From the NCBI GenBank assembly GCA_030682375.1, contig JAUXOL010000022.1, positions 62,001 through 126,000 of the forward strand: a stretch of 64,000 nucleotides of DNA, in the 5' to 3' direction. The position numbers were made by a program, and so were the translations under genes. How positions within the stretch are numbered: the first letter of the stretch is position 1; each line of letters starts with the position of its first letter. The stretch comes from Gallionella sp. (GTDB lineage: Bacteria > Pseudomonadota > Gammaproteobacteria > Burkholderiales > Gallionellaceae). Of this stretch, positions 46,634 through 56,247 are shown piece by piece. Under the pieces are notes generated by a model. That model ran no database searches. It was given only the letters and a program-made list of their open reading frames with translations, and had not been told where the DNA came from.

Positions 46634-48721
46634 TCAGGCAGCTCCGGTCTTGATGCCGCCTTCCGGATTCGGGTAGCGCACATGGTCCACCAGTTCCTGC
46701 ATCTCCTTGTCCGGCGCGGCGGTGAGCAGACTGCCGACGATCACACCGGCGAAACCGGCCGCCATGCCGAAGATGCCGCCGGAGATCGGGTTGATGCCCC
46801 ACCACAGCGGTGCATTTACGCCGAAGAACGGATAGGTCGTGTACATGTAGTACATGCAGACGCCGAGGCCGCCGACCATGCCCACGACCGCACCGGCCTT
46901 GTTGGCGCGCTTCCAGAATACGCCCAGCACCAGCGCGGGGAAGAATGCGGAGGCCGCCAGCGAGAACGACACTCCGACCAGCAACAATATGTCTCCCGGC
47001 TTGAGCGAGGTGACGTATGCGGCGAACACCGCGACGATCAGCAGCAGCCCCTTGGAGATCATCAGGCGGCGGGCCGTCGATGCCTGCGGATCGACCATCT
47101 TGAAATACACGTCGTGCGACAGCGCGTTGGCGATGGTCAGCAGCAGACCGTCCGCGGTGGAGAGCGCAGCAGCCAGACCGCCCGCCGCAACCAGCGCGGT
47201 GACCACGTAAGGCAGGCCGGAGATCTCCGGCGTCGCCAGCATGATCAGGTCGCCGCCCATGGTGATCTCGGCCAGCTGCACGATGCCGTCCATGTTGATG
47301 TCGGTGACGCTCATCAGCGTCTTGTCCACGGCGGCCCAGGCGGAGACCCAGCTCGGCAATTCGGAAAAACTGGAACCCACCAGCAGGGTGTAGACGTCGT
47401 ACTTGGCCAGCACTGCCAGCGCCGGCACGGTGATGTAAAGCAGCGTGATGAACAGCAGCGACCAGAATACCGACTGGCGCGCCTCGCCTACAGAAGGCGT
47501 GGTATAGAAGCGCGTCAGGATATGCGGTAGCGCGGCGGTGCCTACCATCAGGCACAACACCAATGCGAGGAAGTTCTTGCGCTTGTTGTCGCTCTCCGCT
47601 TCGTCCTTGCCGACAAAGGGCTCGGCATGGGCCGGGATAGGCGCGGCCTTGGCCTTGGCCGCATCGGCGGCCTTCTTCCATGCCGCGCGAGCCGCCGCCA
47701 CATCGGCGGGGAACGTGGCCACCGCCCGATCGGCCGCCGCAACCGCTGCGGGATCGGCTCCGGGCCTGGCTCTCAACTCGGCGGCCGCCTTAACCACCCG
47801 GCTTCTTTCTTCGGCCAGCCAGACATCGCCGCCGGTCGCCAGCGCCTGCAGCCTGGCCTCGGCCGTTTCGCGCTTCTGCATGAAGATCGCACGGACTTCC
47901 GCCTCGCGCGCGCCGTCCGGCGTGGCCGGGTCGTTCAGCGCCTGCTCGCGCGCGGTGACTTTTTCCAGCACATAGCCGTAAGCGACTTGCGGCACCGGGT
48001 TGCCGGTGTGCTTCACCGACAGCCAGATCACCGGGATCATGTAGGCGACGATCAGGATCACGTATTGAGCCACCTGCGTCCAGGTCACCGCGCGCATGCC
48101 GCCGAGGAAGGAACACAGCAGGATGCTGCCCAGGCCGACGAACACGCCGACGCCGAATTCAAGCCCGGTGAAGCGGCTGACGATCAGCCCCACGCCGTAG
48201 ATCTGCGCGATCACATAGGTGAACGAACACAGGATCGCGGCGAACACGCCGATGGAACGCGGAAGGTTGCCGCCGTAGCGCGCGCCGAGGAAATCGGGAA
48301 TGGTGAACTGGCCGAACTTGCGCAGGTAAGGTGCGAGCAACAGCGCCACCAGGCAGTAGCCGCCGGTCCAGCCCATCAAGAAGGCGAGGCCGTCGTAACC
48401 GGACAGGTACAGCGTGCCGGCCAGGCCGATGAAACTGGCGGCCGACATCCAGTCCGCGGCGGTCGCCATGCCGTTGAACAAGGCGGGCACGCGCCGTCCG
48501 GCGACATAGTATTCGGCGACGTCCGAGGTTCTCGACAGGATGCCGATGCCCGCATACAGCAACACCGTCGCGCCAAGGAAGATGTAACCCAGCATCACGT
48601 TCGGCACGCCCATCTGTTCGAGGATGGCCAGCATGACGACGAAACCGATGAAGCCGCCGGTATACAAGGTGTAGTGGCGCTTGAGCTGCGTGACGAAGCG
48701 CCCCTGGGTCGTGCCGGACAT
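46634..48721 (-). CDS. Sodium:solute symporter (VC_2705/ActP-type large subunit)
   Basis: YYVAGRRVPALFNGMATAADWMSAASFIGLAGTLYLSGYDGLAFLMGWTGGYCLVALLLAPYLRKFGQFTIPDFLGARY. Confidence 0.93.
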   Translation of the reverse strand: MSGTTQGRFVTQLKRHYTLYTGGFIGFVVMLAILEQMGVPNVMLGYIFLGATVLLYAGIGILSRTSDVAEYYVAGRRVPALFNGMATAADWMSAASFIGLAGTLYLSGYDGLAFLMGWTGGYCLVALLLAPYLRKFGQFTIPDFLGARYGGNLPRSIGVFAAILCSFTYVIAQIYGVGLIVSRFTGLEFGVGVFVGLGSILLCSFLGGMRAVTWTQVAQYVILIVAYMIPVIWLSVKHTGNPVPQVAYGYVLEKVTAREQALNDPATPDGAREAEVRAIFMQKRETAEARLQALATGGDVWLAEERSRVVKAAAELRARPGADPAAVAAADRAVATFPADVAAARAAWKKAADAAKAKAAPIPAHAEPFVGKDEAESDNKRKNFLALVLCLMVGTAALPHILTRFYTTPSVGEARQSVFWSLLFITLLYITVPALAVLAKYDVYTLLVGSSFSELPSWVSAWAAVDKTLMSVTDINMDGIVQLAEITMGGDLIMLATPEISGLPYVVTALVAAGGLAAALSTADGLLLTIANALSHDVYFKMVDPQASTARRLMISKGLLLIVAVFAAYVTSLKPGDILLLVGVSFSLAASAFFPALVLGVFWKRANKAGAVVGMVGGLGVCMYYMYTTYPFFGVNAPLWWGINPISGGIFGMAAGFAGVIVGSLLTAAPDKEMQELVDHVRYPNPEGGIKTGAA

Positions 48722-48984
48722 CAGCGCTCCCCTTCCTGCGCCGCGTATTCGCGATCCAGCTTGTCCATGCGCCAGGCGTAATATCCGACCACGGCCACGT
48801 AGATCAGCAGCGCGCCCTGCGCGCCCATGTAGAACGGCAACGGGAAGCCGAGGAAGGTCAGGGATTGCAAGTCTCGCGCGAACCAGCCGACGACGAAGGT
48901 CGCAACGAACCAGATCGCCAGCAGCATCCCGGTCAGCTGGAGATTCTTTTTCCAGTAGCGGCGCTGCTTTTCGGCAAGCTGCAT
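48721..48984 (-). CDS. DUF4212 symporter small subunit
   Basis: RRYWKKNLQLTGMLLAIWFVATFVVGWFARDLQSLTFLGFPLPFYMGAQGALLIYVAVVGYYAWRMDKLDREY; overlaps the symporter start. Confidence 0.92.
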   Translation of the reverse strand: MQLAEKQRRYWKKNLQLTGMLLAIWFVATFVVGWFARDLQSLTFLGFPLPFYMGAQGALLIYVAVVGYYAWRMDKLDREYAAQEGER

Positions 48985-49192
48985 ATTCTCCCTTTTAACC
49001 AGATCAGGCATGGGCCGCAGTATATCGCGGATGCCGCACCGCGGCCTTGTCCGGAAGTAAACGCCGCGCGGATTCGACATGCGTTTTGACATTTCCCTCC
49101 CGCCAATTAGAATCGGCCACCACAAGCGGCAGGCTCGCTCCATACCATGAGCGAGCCTGCCGCCACGACCTTACGCGGAACCTGAGACCACC

Positions 49193-49864
49193 ATGCGGAT
49201 ACTGATTGCGGAAGACGACGAAGTGCTGGCCGACGGACTGAGCCGCTCGATGCGCCAGTCCGGTTATGCGGTGGATCGCGTCGGCACCGGACTGGAGGCG
49301 GATTCGATACTGCGCGGCGAGCAGCCTTACGACTTGATCATCCTCGACCTCGGGCTGCCCCAGATGGACGGGTTCGCCGTGCTGCGCAACCTGCGCGAAC
49401 GCAACCAGCACGCCCCCGTGATCATCCTCACCGCACGCGACAGCGTCGGGGATCGCGTCAAGGGACTCGATCTCGGCGCAGACGATTATCTGGTCAAACC
49501 GTTCAGCCTGGAAGAACTGGAAGCGCGCGTGCGCGCGCTGCTGCGACGCGGCCAGTGCGGCACCAACCCGATGCTCTGCTGCGGCTCGCTGAGCTTCGAC
49601 AGCGTCGGCCGCCGCGCCTCCATCAACGGCCAGCCGCTTGAACTGACCTCGCGCGAAGTGAGCCTGCTGGAAGCGCTGATGCTGCGCGCCGGAAAAGTGG
49701 TCAGCAAGGAGCAGTTGCTGGAACGGCTGTACAGCTATTCCGAAGAGGCCAGCAACAACGCCATCGAAGTCTACATACACCGCCTGAGGAAAAAGACCGC
49801 GCCCGCGGGCGTATCGATCCGCACCATACGCGGCCTGGGCTACATCATCGACAACCAGCCCTGA
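49193..49864 (+). CDS. OmpR-family response regulator
   Basis: MRILIAEDDEVLADGLSRSMRQSGYAVDRV ... winged helix YIHRLRKKTAPAGVSIRTIRGLGYIID. Confidence 0.95.
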   Translation: MRILIAEDDEVLADGLSRSMRQSGYAVDRVGTGLEADSILRGEQPYDLIILDLGLPQMDGFAVLRNLRERNQHAPVIILTARDSVGDRVKGLDLGADDYLVKPFSLEELEARVRALLRRGQCGTNPMLCCGSLSFDSVGRRASINGQPLELTSREVSLLEALMLRAGKVVSKEQLLERLYSYSEEASNNAIEVYIHRLRKKTAPAGVSIRTIRGLGYIIDNQP

Positions 49865-49879
49865 TCGCCGTTCGCCGCA

Positions 49880-51292
49880 ATGAGCGCCGTGGAAAACAAG
49901 ACATTCTCCCTGCGCAGTTACCTCATGCAGAGGTTGCTGATCTCGCTCTATCTGCTGTGGCTGGTCAGCACCGTCGTCGGCTATTTCGCCACCATCAATT
50001 ACGCCAACCAGCCTTACGACCTGGTGTTGCTGCAACGCGCCAATGCGGTGGCCGAACAGTTGCGGCTGGGCAGCGGCCACGAGTTGCTGGACGTGGTGCC
50101 GTCGCTGCCGGACGGCACCGAGCCCGGCATGCCGGACCGGGTGGTCTATACCGTCACGGATAGCGAGGGCCGCAAGCTCGCCGGCACCGGCGACACGCTG
50201 CGCCCGCTTTCCTACCGGCGCGGGCGGCCCGGCCCGCTATTCAGCAACGGCGAGCGCGAGGGACAAAAGACGCGCATGGTCAGCCTGACCTATCCTTCCA
50301 ACGGCAAGCTGCTGCAGCTGCATGTCTCCGAGACCACGCAGCAGCGCCAGATGCTGATACGCGGCATCCTGTCCAACATCGTCATCCCGCAACTGCTGCT
50401 GACGCTGATCGCGCTGGCCGTGGTCTGGTACGGTTTGAAGCAGGGCCTGAGGCCGCTCGAACGCCTGCGCAGCGAAGTGGTGAACAGGAAGCGCGACGAC
50501 CTGAGCCAGCTCGACGGCAGCCAGGCGCCGACGGAAGTGCGTCCGCTGATCGATGCCGTCAACGATCTGCTGGAACGATTGAAGCAGGTGATGGCCGCAC
50601 AGCAGCGCTTCGTCGCCGACGCGGCGCACCAGTTGCGCACCCCGTTCGCCGGGTTGAAGACCCAGTCCGAATTGGCCTTGCGCAGCGACGACCCGCAACA
50701 GAAACAGCTCGCGCTAGAACACATCCTCACCAGCACGCAGCACGGCATCCGCCTGGTCAACCAGTTGCTGGCGCTGGCCCGCAACGAGCCGGACGCCCAG
50801 GACACGCGCAACTTCACCGCCATCGACCTCAACCTGCTGGCGCAGGAATGCACGGTCAACTGGGTGACCATGGCGCTGGAGAAGGACATCGACCTCGGCT
50901 ACGAAAGCGCATCCGCGACGCTGGAGATACAGGGAGACTCGAACAGCCTGACGGAGATGCTCAACAACCTGATCGACAACGCGATACGCTACACGCCGGC
51001 AGGCGGGCATATCACCGTCGGCGTCAGCGCGACGCCGCAGGGAGCGGAACTAAGCGTGGAAGACAACGGCCCCGGCATCGCGCCGCAACACCGCGAGCGG
51101 GTGTTCGAACGCTTTTACCGCATCCTCGGCAGCGGCCAGAGCGGCAGCGGACTGGGGCTGGCCATCGTCGCCGAAGTTGCCAAACGGCATGGCGCGGAGA
51201 TCCGGCTGGATGAGGGCAGCGGCGGCACAGGCGCACGCATCGGCATCCGTTTCCCCGCATGCTCCGATCCGGCCGTCAGGCACGGGAATTAA
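49880..51292 (+). CDS. Two-component sensor histidine kinase
   Basis: FVADAAHQLRTPFAGLKTQSELALR H-box; NNLIDNAIRYTPAGG; GSGLGLAIVAEVAKRHG. Confidence 0.95.
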   Translation: MSAVENKTFSLRSYLMQRLLISLYLLWLVSTVVGYFATINYANQPYDLVLLQRANAVAEQLRLGSGHELLDVVPSLPDGTEPGMPDRVVYTVTDSEGRKLAGTGDTLRPLSYRRGRPGPLFSNGEREGQKTRMVSLTYPSNGKLLQLHVSETTQQRQMLIRGILSNIVIPQLLLTLIALAVVWYGLKQGLRPLERLRSEVVNRKRDDLSQLDGSQAPTEVRPLIDAVNDLLERLKQVMAAQQRFVADAAHQLRTPFAGLKTQSELALRSDDPQQKQLALEHILTSTQHGIRLVNQLLALARNEPDAQDTRNFTAIDLNLLAQECTVNWVTMALEKDIDLGYESASATLEIQGDSNSLTEMLNNLIDNAIRYTPAGGHITVGVSATPQGAELSVEDNGPGIAPQHRERVFERFYRILGSGQSGSGLGLAIVAEVAKRHGAEIRLDEGSGGTGARIGIRFPACSDPAVRHGN

Positions 51293-51293
51293 A

Positions 51294-51650
51294 CTAGTCC
51301 ACCTTGTTTCTGGCGACAAAAGGATGGGCATGCCGACTCAGGATGAAGTCGGCGATGAGTTTCAGCCAGATGGTGACGCCGGCCATCGAGCTCCATGTCT
51401 CGTAATCGAAACTGGCGGTCAACACGCCGACGATGACCGAGACGATCACCACACCGGCAAGCAGATTGATGGCCGCCGCATAGGGCGCATATTTCTCCGG
51501 ATGATCCGGCGCAACACCCTTCTTTAACGCGACCTCCGAATAGTCGCGTCGGACGCCGATGCGCCATGTCCGGCGCAACCAAATGAACGCCATCGGAAAC
51601 AACGCGATGAACAACAGCCAGGTCATCGCGACCGTGATATCGAAAACCAT
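51294..51650 (-). CDS. Small membrane protein, hypothetical
   Basis: Three hydrophobic segments; ORF downstream of second symporter. Confidence 0.7.
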   Translation of the reverse strand: MVFDITVAMTWLLFIALFPMAFIWLRRTWRIGVRRDYSEVALKKGVAPDHPEKYAPYAAAINLLAGVVIVSVIVGVLTASFDYETWSSMAGVTIWLKLIADFILSRHAHPFVARNKVD

Positions 51651-51662
51651 AGAGACTCCAAG

Positions 51663-51690
51663 AAAAAACCCCGCCGGGATACGGCGGGGT
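51663..51690 (-). terminator. Terminator hairpin after second symporter
   Basis: Minus strand ACCCCGCCG-tatcc-CGGCGGGGT followed by T tract. Confidence 0.8.
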
Positions 51691-51716
51691 CAATGTTACA
51701 GGTAAATCAAACTGCC

Positions 51717-53522
51717 TTAGTGCGCGCCATCGACCGCTTTGGAACCGCGCGGTGTACGGACGCTTTCCACCAGGTGCTGGATGTGCTCCGGCGGCTCCTT
51801 GGTGAACTTGTCCACCACGAAAGCCACGATGAAGTTGAACAACGCGCCCACCGCCCCGAACGCTTCCGGCGTGATGCCGAAGAACGGGTTGGGTCCGCCG
51901 ATCAGGTCCAGGTACTCGGTGCCCTTGATGAAGAAGATACCCTTGTGTGCGAACACATAGAACAGGGTGATCGACAGGCCTGCCAACATACCGGCGATCG
52001 CGCCTTCCTTGTTCATCTTCTTGCTGAAGATACCCATCATGATGGCCGGGAACAGCGAGCTGGCCGCGATACCGAAGGCCAGCGCGACCGTACCCGCCGC
52101 AAAGCCGGGCGGATTCAAGCCCAGATAACCAGCGACGAAGATCGACACAGCCATGGCGATCTTGCCTGCCATCAACTCGCCCTTCTCGCTGATGTTAGGA
52201 TTGAACACGCCCTTCACCAGATCGTGCGAGATTGCGGAAGAGATCGCCAGCAACAGACCCGCAGCGGTAGACAACGCCGCAGCAAGACCGCCCGCAGCAA
52301 CCAGTGCGATCACCCAGTTCGGCAACAGCGCGATTTCCGGGTTGGCCAACACGATGATGTCGGGATTAACCGTCAGCTCGTTGCCCTTCCAGCCAGCTGC
52401 TTCGGCCTTGGCCTTGGCTTCGTCGTTCTTGGTCTTGTCGTTGTAGTACTGGATACGACCGTCGCCGTTCTTGTCTTCGAACTTCAACAGGCCGGTCTTT
52501 TCCCAGCGCTTCATCCAGTCCGGACGCTCATCCGCCTTGATGCTGGACTCGACCGCATACAGATCGCCGCCGCTGACGACCGCGGTGTTCACCGTGGAGT
52601 GCAGGTTCAGCTTCGCCATCGCGCCCACTGCCGGGGCAGTGGTGTACAGGATAGCGATGAACACCAGCGCCCAACCTGCGGAAGAACGCGCTGCAGCCAC
52701 TGTCGGCACCGTGAAGAATCTCATGATGACGTGCGGCAGACCGGCAGTACCGATCATCAGCGACAGGGTGTAGACGAACATGTTGAGCGTGCTGCCCGCA
52801 GTCGTCGTGGTGTATTCACCGAAACCCAGATCGACCACGATGCTGTCCAGCTTCTGCAGCAATGACATGTCGGTGCCTACCAGATCGCCTCCCAGGCCCA
52901 GTTGCGGGATCGGGTTGCCGGTCAGGTGCAGGGAGATGAAGATCGCCGGAACGGTGTACGCGAAGATCAGCACGACATATTGCGCCACCTGGGTGTAGGT
53001 GATGCCCTTCATGCCGCCCAGCACCGCGTACACGAACACGATGCCCATGCCCACGTAGATGCCGGTCTCGCTCGATACGCCGAGGAAGCGCGAGAACGCC
53101 ACGCCGACGCCGGTCATCTGGCCGATCACATAGGTCAGCGATGCGGTCAGCAGGCAGACCACCGCGACGGTGGAGGCCGACTTCGAGTAAAAGCGGTCGC
53201 CGATGAATTGCGGCACGGTGAACTTGCCGAACTTGCGCAAGTACGGCGCCAGCAGCAGGGCCAGCAACACATAGCCGCCGGTCCATCCCATCAGGAACAG
53301 ACCGCCGCCATAACCCATGTTGGAGATCAGACCCGCCATGGAGATAAAGGAAGCGGCGGACATCCAGTCCGCCGCCGTGGCCATGCCGTTCACGCGCGGG
53401 CCGACACCGCCGCCTGCGACGTAGAACTCGCTGGTGCTACCGGCGCGCGCCCAGAGGGCGATGCCGATGTAGAGCGCAAAACTCGCGCCCACCACCAGAT
53501 AAATCGTTGTTTGCAGATCCAT
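51717..53522 (-). CDS. Sodium:solute symporter (VC_2705-type large subunit, paralog)
   Basis: FYVAGGGVGPRVNGMATAADWMSAASFISMAGLISNMGYGGGLFLMGWTGGYVLLALLLAPYLRKFGKFTVPQFIGDRFYS. Confidence 0.93.
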   Translation of the reverse strand: MDLQTTIYLVVGASFALYIGIALWARAGSTSEFYVAGGGVGPRVNGMATAADWMSAASFISMAGLISNMGYGGGLFLMGWTGGYVLLALLLAPYLRKFGKFTVPQFIGDRFYSKSASTVAVVCLLTASLTYVIGQMTGVGVAFSRFLGVSSETGIYVGMGIVFVYAVLGGMKGITYTQVAQYVVLIFAYTVPAIFISLHLTGNPIPQLGLGGDLVGTDMSLLQKLDSIVVDLGFGEYTTTTAGSTLNMFVYTLSLMIGTAGLPHVIMRFFTVPTVAAARSSAGWALVFIAILYTTAPAVGAMAKLNLHSTVNTAVVSGGDLYAVESSIKADERPDWMKRWEKTGLLKFEDKNGDGRIQYYNDKTKNDEAKAKAEAAGWKGNELTVNPDIIVLANPEIALLPNWVIALVAAGGLAAALSTAAGLLLAISSAISHDLVKGVFNPNISEKGELMAGKIAMAVSIFVAGYLGLNPPGFAAGTVALAFGIAASSLFPAIMMGIFSKKMNKEGAIAGMLAGLSITLFYVFAHKGIFFIKGTEYLDLIGGPNPFFGITPEAFGAVGALFNFIVAFVVDKFTKEPPEHIQHLVESVRTPRGSKAVDGAH

Positions 53523-53531
53523 GTTGTCCCC

Positions 53532-53786
53532 TTATTCTTCGTGAACGTCGAACTTGCGATCGATCTCGCCCATCTTTTTAGCGTAGATGAAGATCAGCGC
53601 CACGAAGATGTAGATGGACCCCTGTTGGGCGAACCAGAAACCCAGCGGGTAACCGCCCAGATGTATGCCGTTCAGCATGTCGGCAAACAAGATGCCTGCG
53701 CCGAAAGAGACCAGGAACCAGACTACCAGTATCTTGGTCAGCAAACCCAACGTGGCCTTCCAATAGGCCTCGCCGCTTTTGTCCAT
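53532..53786 (-). CDS. DUF4212 symporter small subunit (paralog)
   Basis: YWKATLGLLTKILVVWFLVSFGAGILFADMLNGIHLGGYPLGFWFAQQGSIYIFVALIFIYAKKMGEIDRKF. Confidence 0.92.
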   Translation of the reverse strand: MDKSGEAYWKATLGLLTKILVVWFLVSFGAGILFADMLNGIHLGGYPLGFWFAQQGSIYIFVALIFIYAKKMGEIDRKFDVHEE

Positions 53787-54043
53787 TGCGTTCTCCTCTG
53801 AAAATAATGATGTGACCCGACCGGGATGTCGCCGAGCTGCATGTTGCGGAACGGCAGCCAGTGATATCTTCCACTTTCCCAGTCCAGTCGCTTTGATCGG
53901 GCTATTTCTCCCGACCCCCTTGCACTGCTGCCGGGCAGGTTACTTCAAGAAGCTTACGTTCAGCTTACGCCGCCGGCCGGGCACTACCGCCCCCGACCAA
54001 CGCCGGGCGGCGGCCTCTCCGCAGCCGGGGAAATCGGTTCGAA

Positions 54044-55306
54044 TCAGAGGAATACATAGGTCGCCGCACCTGCAACGTAGCCAAGTATGGCCAGCAGGCT
54101 GATCTTCTTCACGTACCAGAAGAACTCGATCTTCTCCAGCCCCATCGCGGCCACGCCTGCAGCCGAACCGATGATCAGGATGGAGCCGCCCGTCCCCGCC
54201 GCATAAGCCATGAACTCCCAGGTGAAGGAGTCCGTCGGATATAGCGCCAACGGGTACATGCCCATGGAGGCGGCGACCAGCGGCACGTTGTCGACGATCG
54301 CGCTGGCTATACCGATCAGGAACACGATGGCGGCCTGGTTGCCCACCGTCGCATCCAGCCATTCCGCCAGCGCGGCCAGGATATGCGTGTGCTCCAGCGT
54401 CGCGATGGCGAGCAGGATGCCGGTGAAGAACACCAGCGACGGCATGTCGATGCGTTGCAATGCGGCGACCAGTGTCAGGTGCTGCTTGGCCTCTTCGTCC
54501 TTGTTGCGATGCACCAGTTCACCGACCAGCCACAACAGACCGAGACCGAACAGGATGCCCATGAACGGCGGCAGATGCGTCAGCGTCTTGAACACCGGCA
54601 CGGCGCACAGGATGCCGATGCCGGCATAGAACATCAGGTTGCGTTCGAACACTGCTGTCCGATTTGCGTTGCCATGGGCTTCAGCCTTGGCCGGGGTAAC
54701 GACCGACTTGCCCCGGAGCGTATAGCTGACCACCAGCAGCGGCACCACCAAGTTCACCAGCGCGGGGACGAACACGCCTTCCATGATCTTCAGCGCGGTG
54801 ATCTGCCCGCCTATCCACAGCATGGTGGTGGTCACGTCGCCTATCGGCGACCATGCGCCGCCCGCATTCGCGGCGATGACGATGATACCGGCGAAGAACA
54901 GCCTGTCGTCCCGATTGCCCAGCAGCTTGCGTATCACCGAGATCATCACGATGGTCGTCGTGAGGTTGTCCAGCGCCGCACTGAGGAAGAAAGTGACCAG
55001 CCCGATCAGCCAGAGCAGCGTGACCAGATTGGTGGTCTTGATCTTGTCGGTGATGACTTCGAAGCCGTCGTGTGCGTCGATCACCTCGACGATGGCCATC
55101 GCCCCCATCAGGAAGAAGATGATCTGGGCTGTCGAAGAAAGCGTCTCGTTCAGTTGTTCGGTGACATGGCCGGCGGATACCGCGTAGATGGTCCACAGCA
55201 GCCCCGCGCCTATCAAGGCGGGCACGCTCTTGTTGATCTTCAGCGGATGCTCGAAGGCGATGGCTGCATAGGCGATGACGAATATCACAACTAACAACGA
55301 ATCCAT
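54044..55306 (-). CDS. nhaD: NhaD-type Na+/H+ antiporter
   Basis: FFLMGAMAIVEVIDAHDGFEVITDKI...FFLSAALDNLTTTIVMISVIRKLL...GIIVIAANAGGAWSPIGDVTTTMLWIGGQI. Confidence 0.93.
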   Translation of the reverse strand: MDSLLVVIFVIAYAAIAFEHPLKINKSVPALIGAGLLWTIYAVSAGHVTEQLNETLSSTAQIIFFLMGAMAIVEVIDAHDGFEVITDKIKTTNLVTLLWLIGLVTFFLSAALDNLTTTIVMISVIRKLLGNRDDRLFFAGIIVIAANAGGAWSPIGDVTTTMLWIGGQITALKIMEGVFVPALVNLVVPLLVVSYTLRGKSVVTPAKAEAHGNANRTAVFERNLMFYAGIGILCAVPVFKTLTHLPPFMGILFGLGLLWLVGELVHRNKDEEAKQHLTLVAALQRIDMPSLVFFTGILLAIATLEHTHILAALAEWLDATVGNQAAIVFLIGIASAIVDNVPLVAASMGMYPLALYPTDSFTWEFMAYAAGTGGSILIIGSAAGVAAMGLEKIEFFWYVKKISLLAILGYVAGAATYVFL

Positions 55307-55545
55307 ATCTCGACTCTCTCGGAATGTGCTGCAAGTAAATAAAAAGATGCCCGCGATGACTATGCAAAAAACGGGCCCGATTCTCTCACGATTGCACCGG
55401 CCGCACATCCCGGCGGCAGGCCGCGCTTTTCCGGCAGGGGTCGTTATCTTCCCGGCGACGAATCATGTCGGGAATGCCACAAATCAGGGGGCGTGAGCGA
55501 TCACCCGCATCTTGCCGGACGAAGAATAAGCCGCGAGGCTTACGA

Positions 55546-56247
55546 TCAACTTACGCCGCTGCCCCAGCGCTGGGCCTTTTCCAGATCGCGCAGCCCGGCG
55601 AATCCGGCGATGTTCTTCCTGCGGGCCTGGGCCTGCGCGACTTGCAGCAGCTGCGCCGTCGCCAGCGCGTCCGCCAGCGCGTTGTGCCGCGCATCTATGC
55701 GTATATTGAATCGCTTGATCCAGTCGTCCAGCACGCGATGGCTGTAGACCAGCGCCGGGTTCAGGGCGGGCATGACATAGGCCAGGTCCAGCCACGGATG
55801 CTTGAACGACATCCCCAGATACTGGCGCAGGGCGCGCCGTATCATGGTCTCGTCGAACGCGACATGAAACGCCACCAGCGGAGACTTGCCCAGAAATTCG
55901 AGGAACGCCAGCATCGCTTCGACCGGCTCCATGCCTTCGCGCTGCACGCTGCCGGAAATACCGTGCACCAGGATGTTTTCCTTGCGGCTGCTCTCGCGCT
56001 GCTGCAACACCATGTAATAACTGTCGCCCAGCGCGATGCGCCCATCCACTACAGCCACGGCACCGATGGAGATCAGCGTATCGCTCATCAGGTTCAGGCC
56101 CGTCGTCTCGACATCCACGACCACGCAGCGCTGGAGGACATCGCCCTGCGGCTGCACCGGAAGCGCATGCCAGGCGGCAAGGCGCTCCGCCTGTTTCGGC
56201 GTCAGGCGAGGCCGGGGCGCGAACCAGCGTGCAAGCAACTTCCTCAA
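55546..56247 (-). CDS. 3'-5' exonuclease (DnaQ/epsilon-like)
   Basis: CVVVDVETTGLNLMSDTLISIGAVAV ... VAFHVAFDETMIRRALRQYLG ... HNALADALATAQLL. Confidence 0.92.
   Translation of the reverse strand: MRKLLARWFAPRPRLTPKQAERLAAWHALPVQPQGDVLQRCVVVDVETTGLNLMSDTLISIGAVAVVDGRIALGDSYYMVLQQRESSRKENILVHGISGSVQREGMEPVEAMLAFLEFLGKSPLVAFHVAFDETMIRRALRQYLGMSFKHPWLDLAYVMPALNPALVYSHRVLDDWIKRFNIRIDARHNALADALATAQLLQVAQAQARRKNIAGFAGLRDLEKAQRWGSGVS

Noticed and set aside
46542-47681. 379-aa minus-strand ORF
   Set aside because: Alternative frame of the symporter; R/G/H-rich without motifs.
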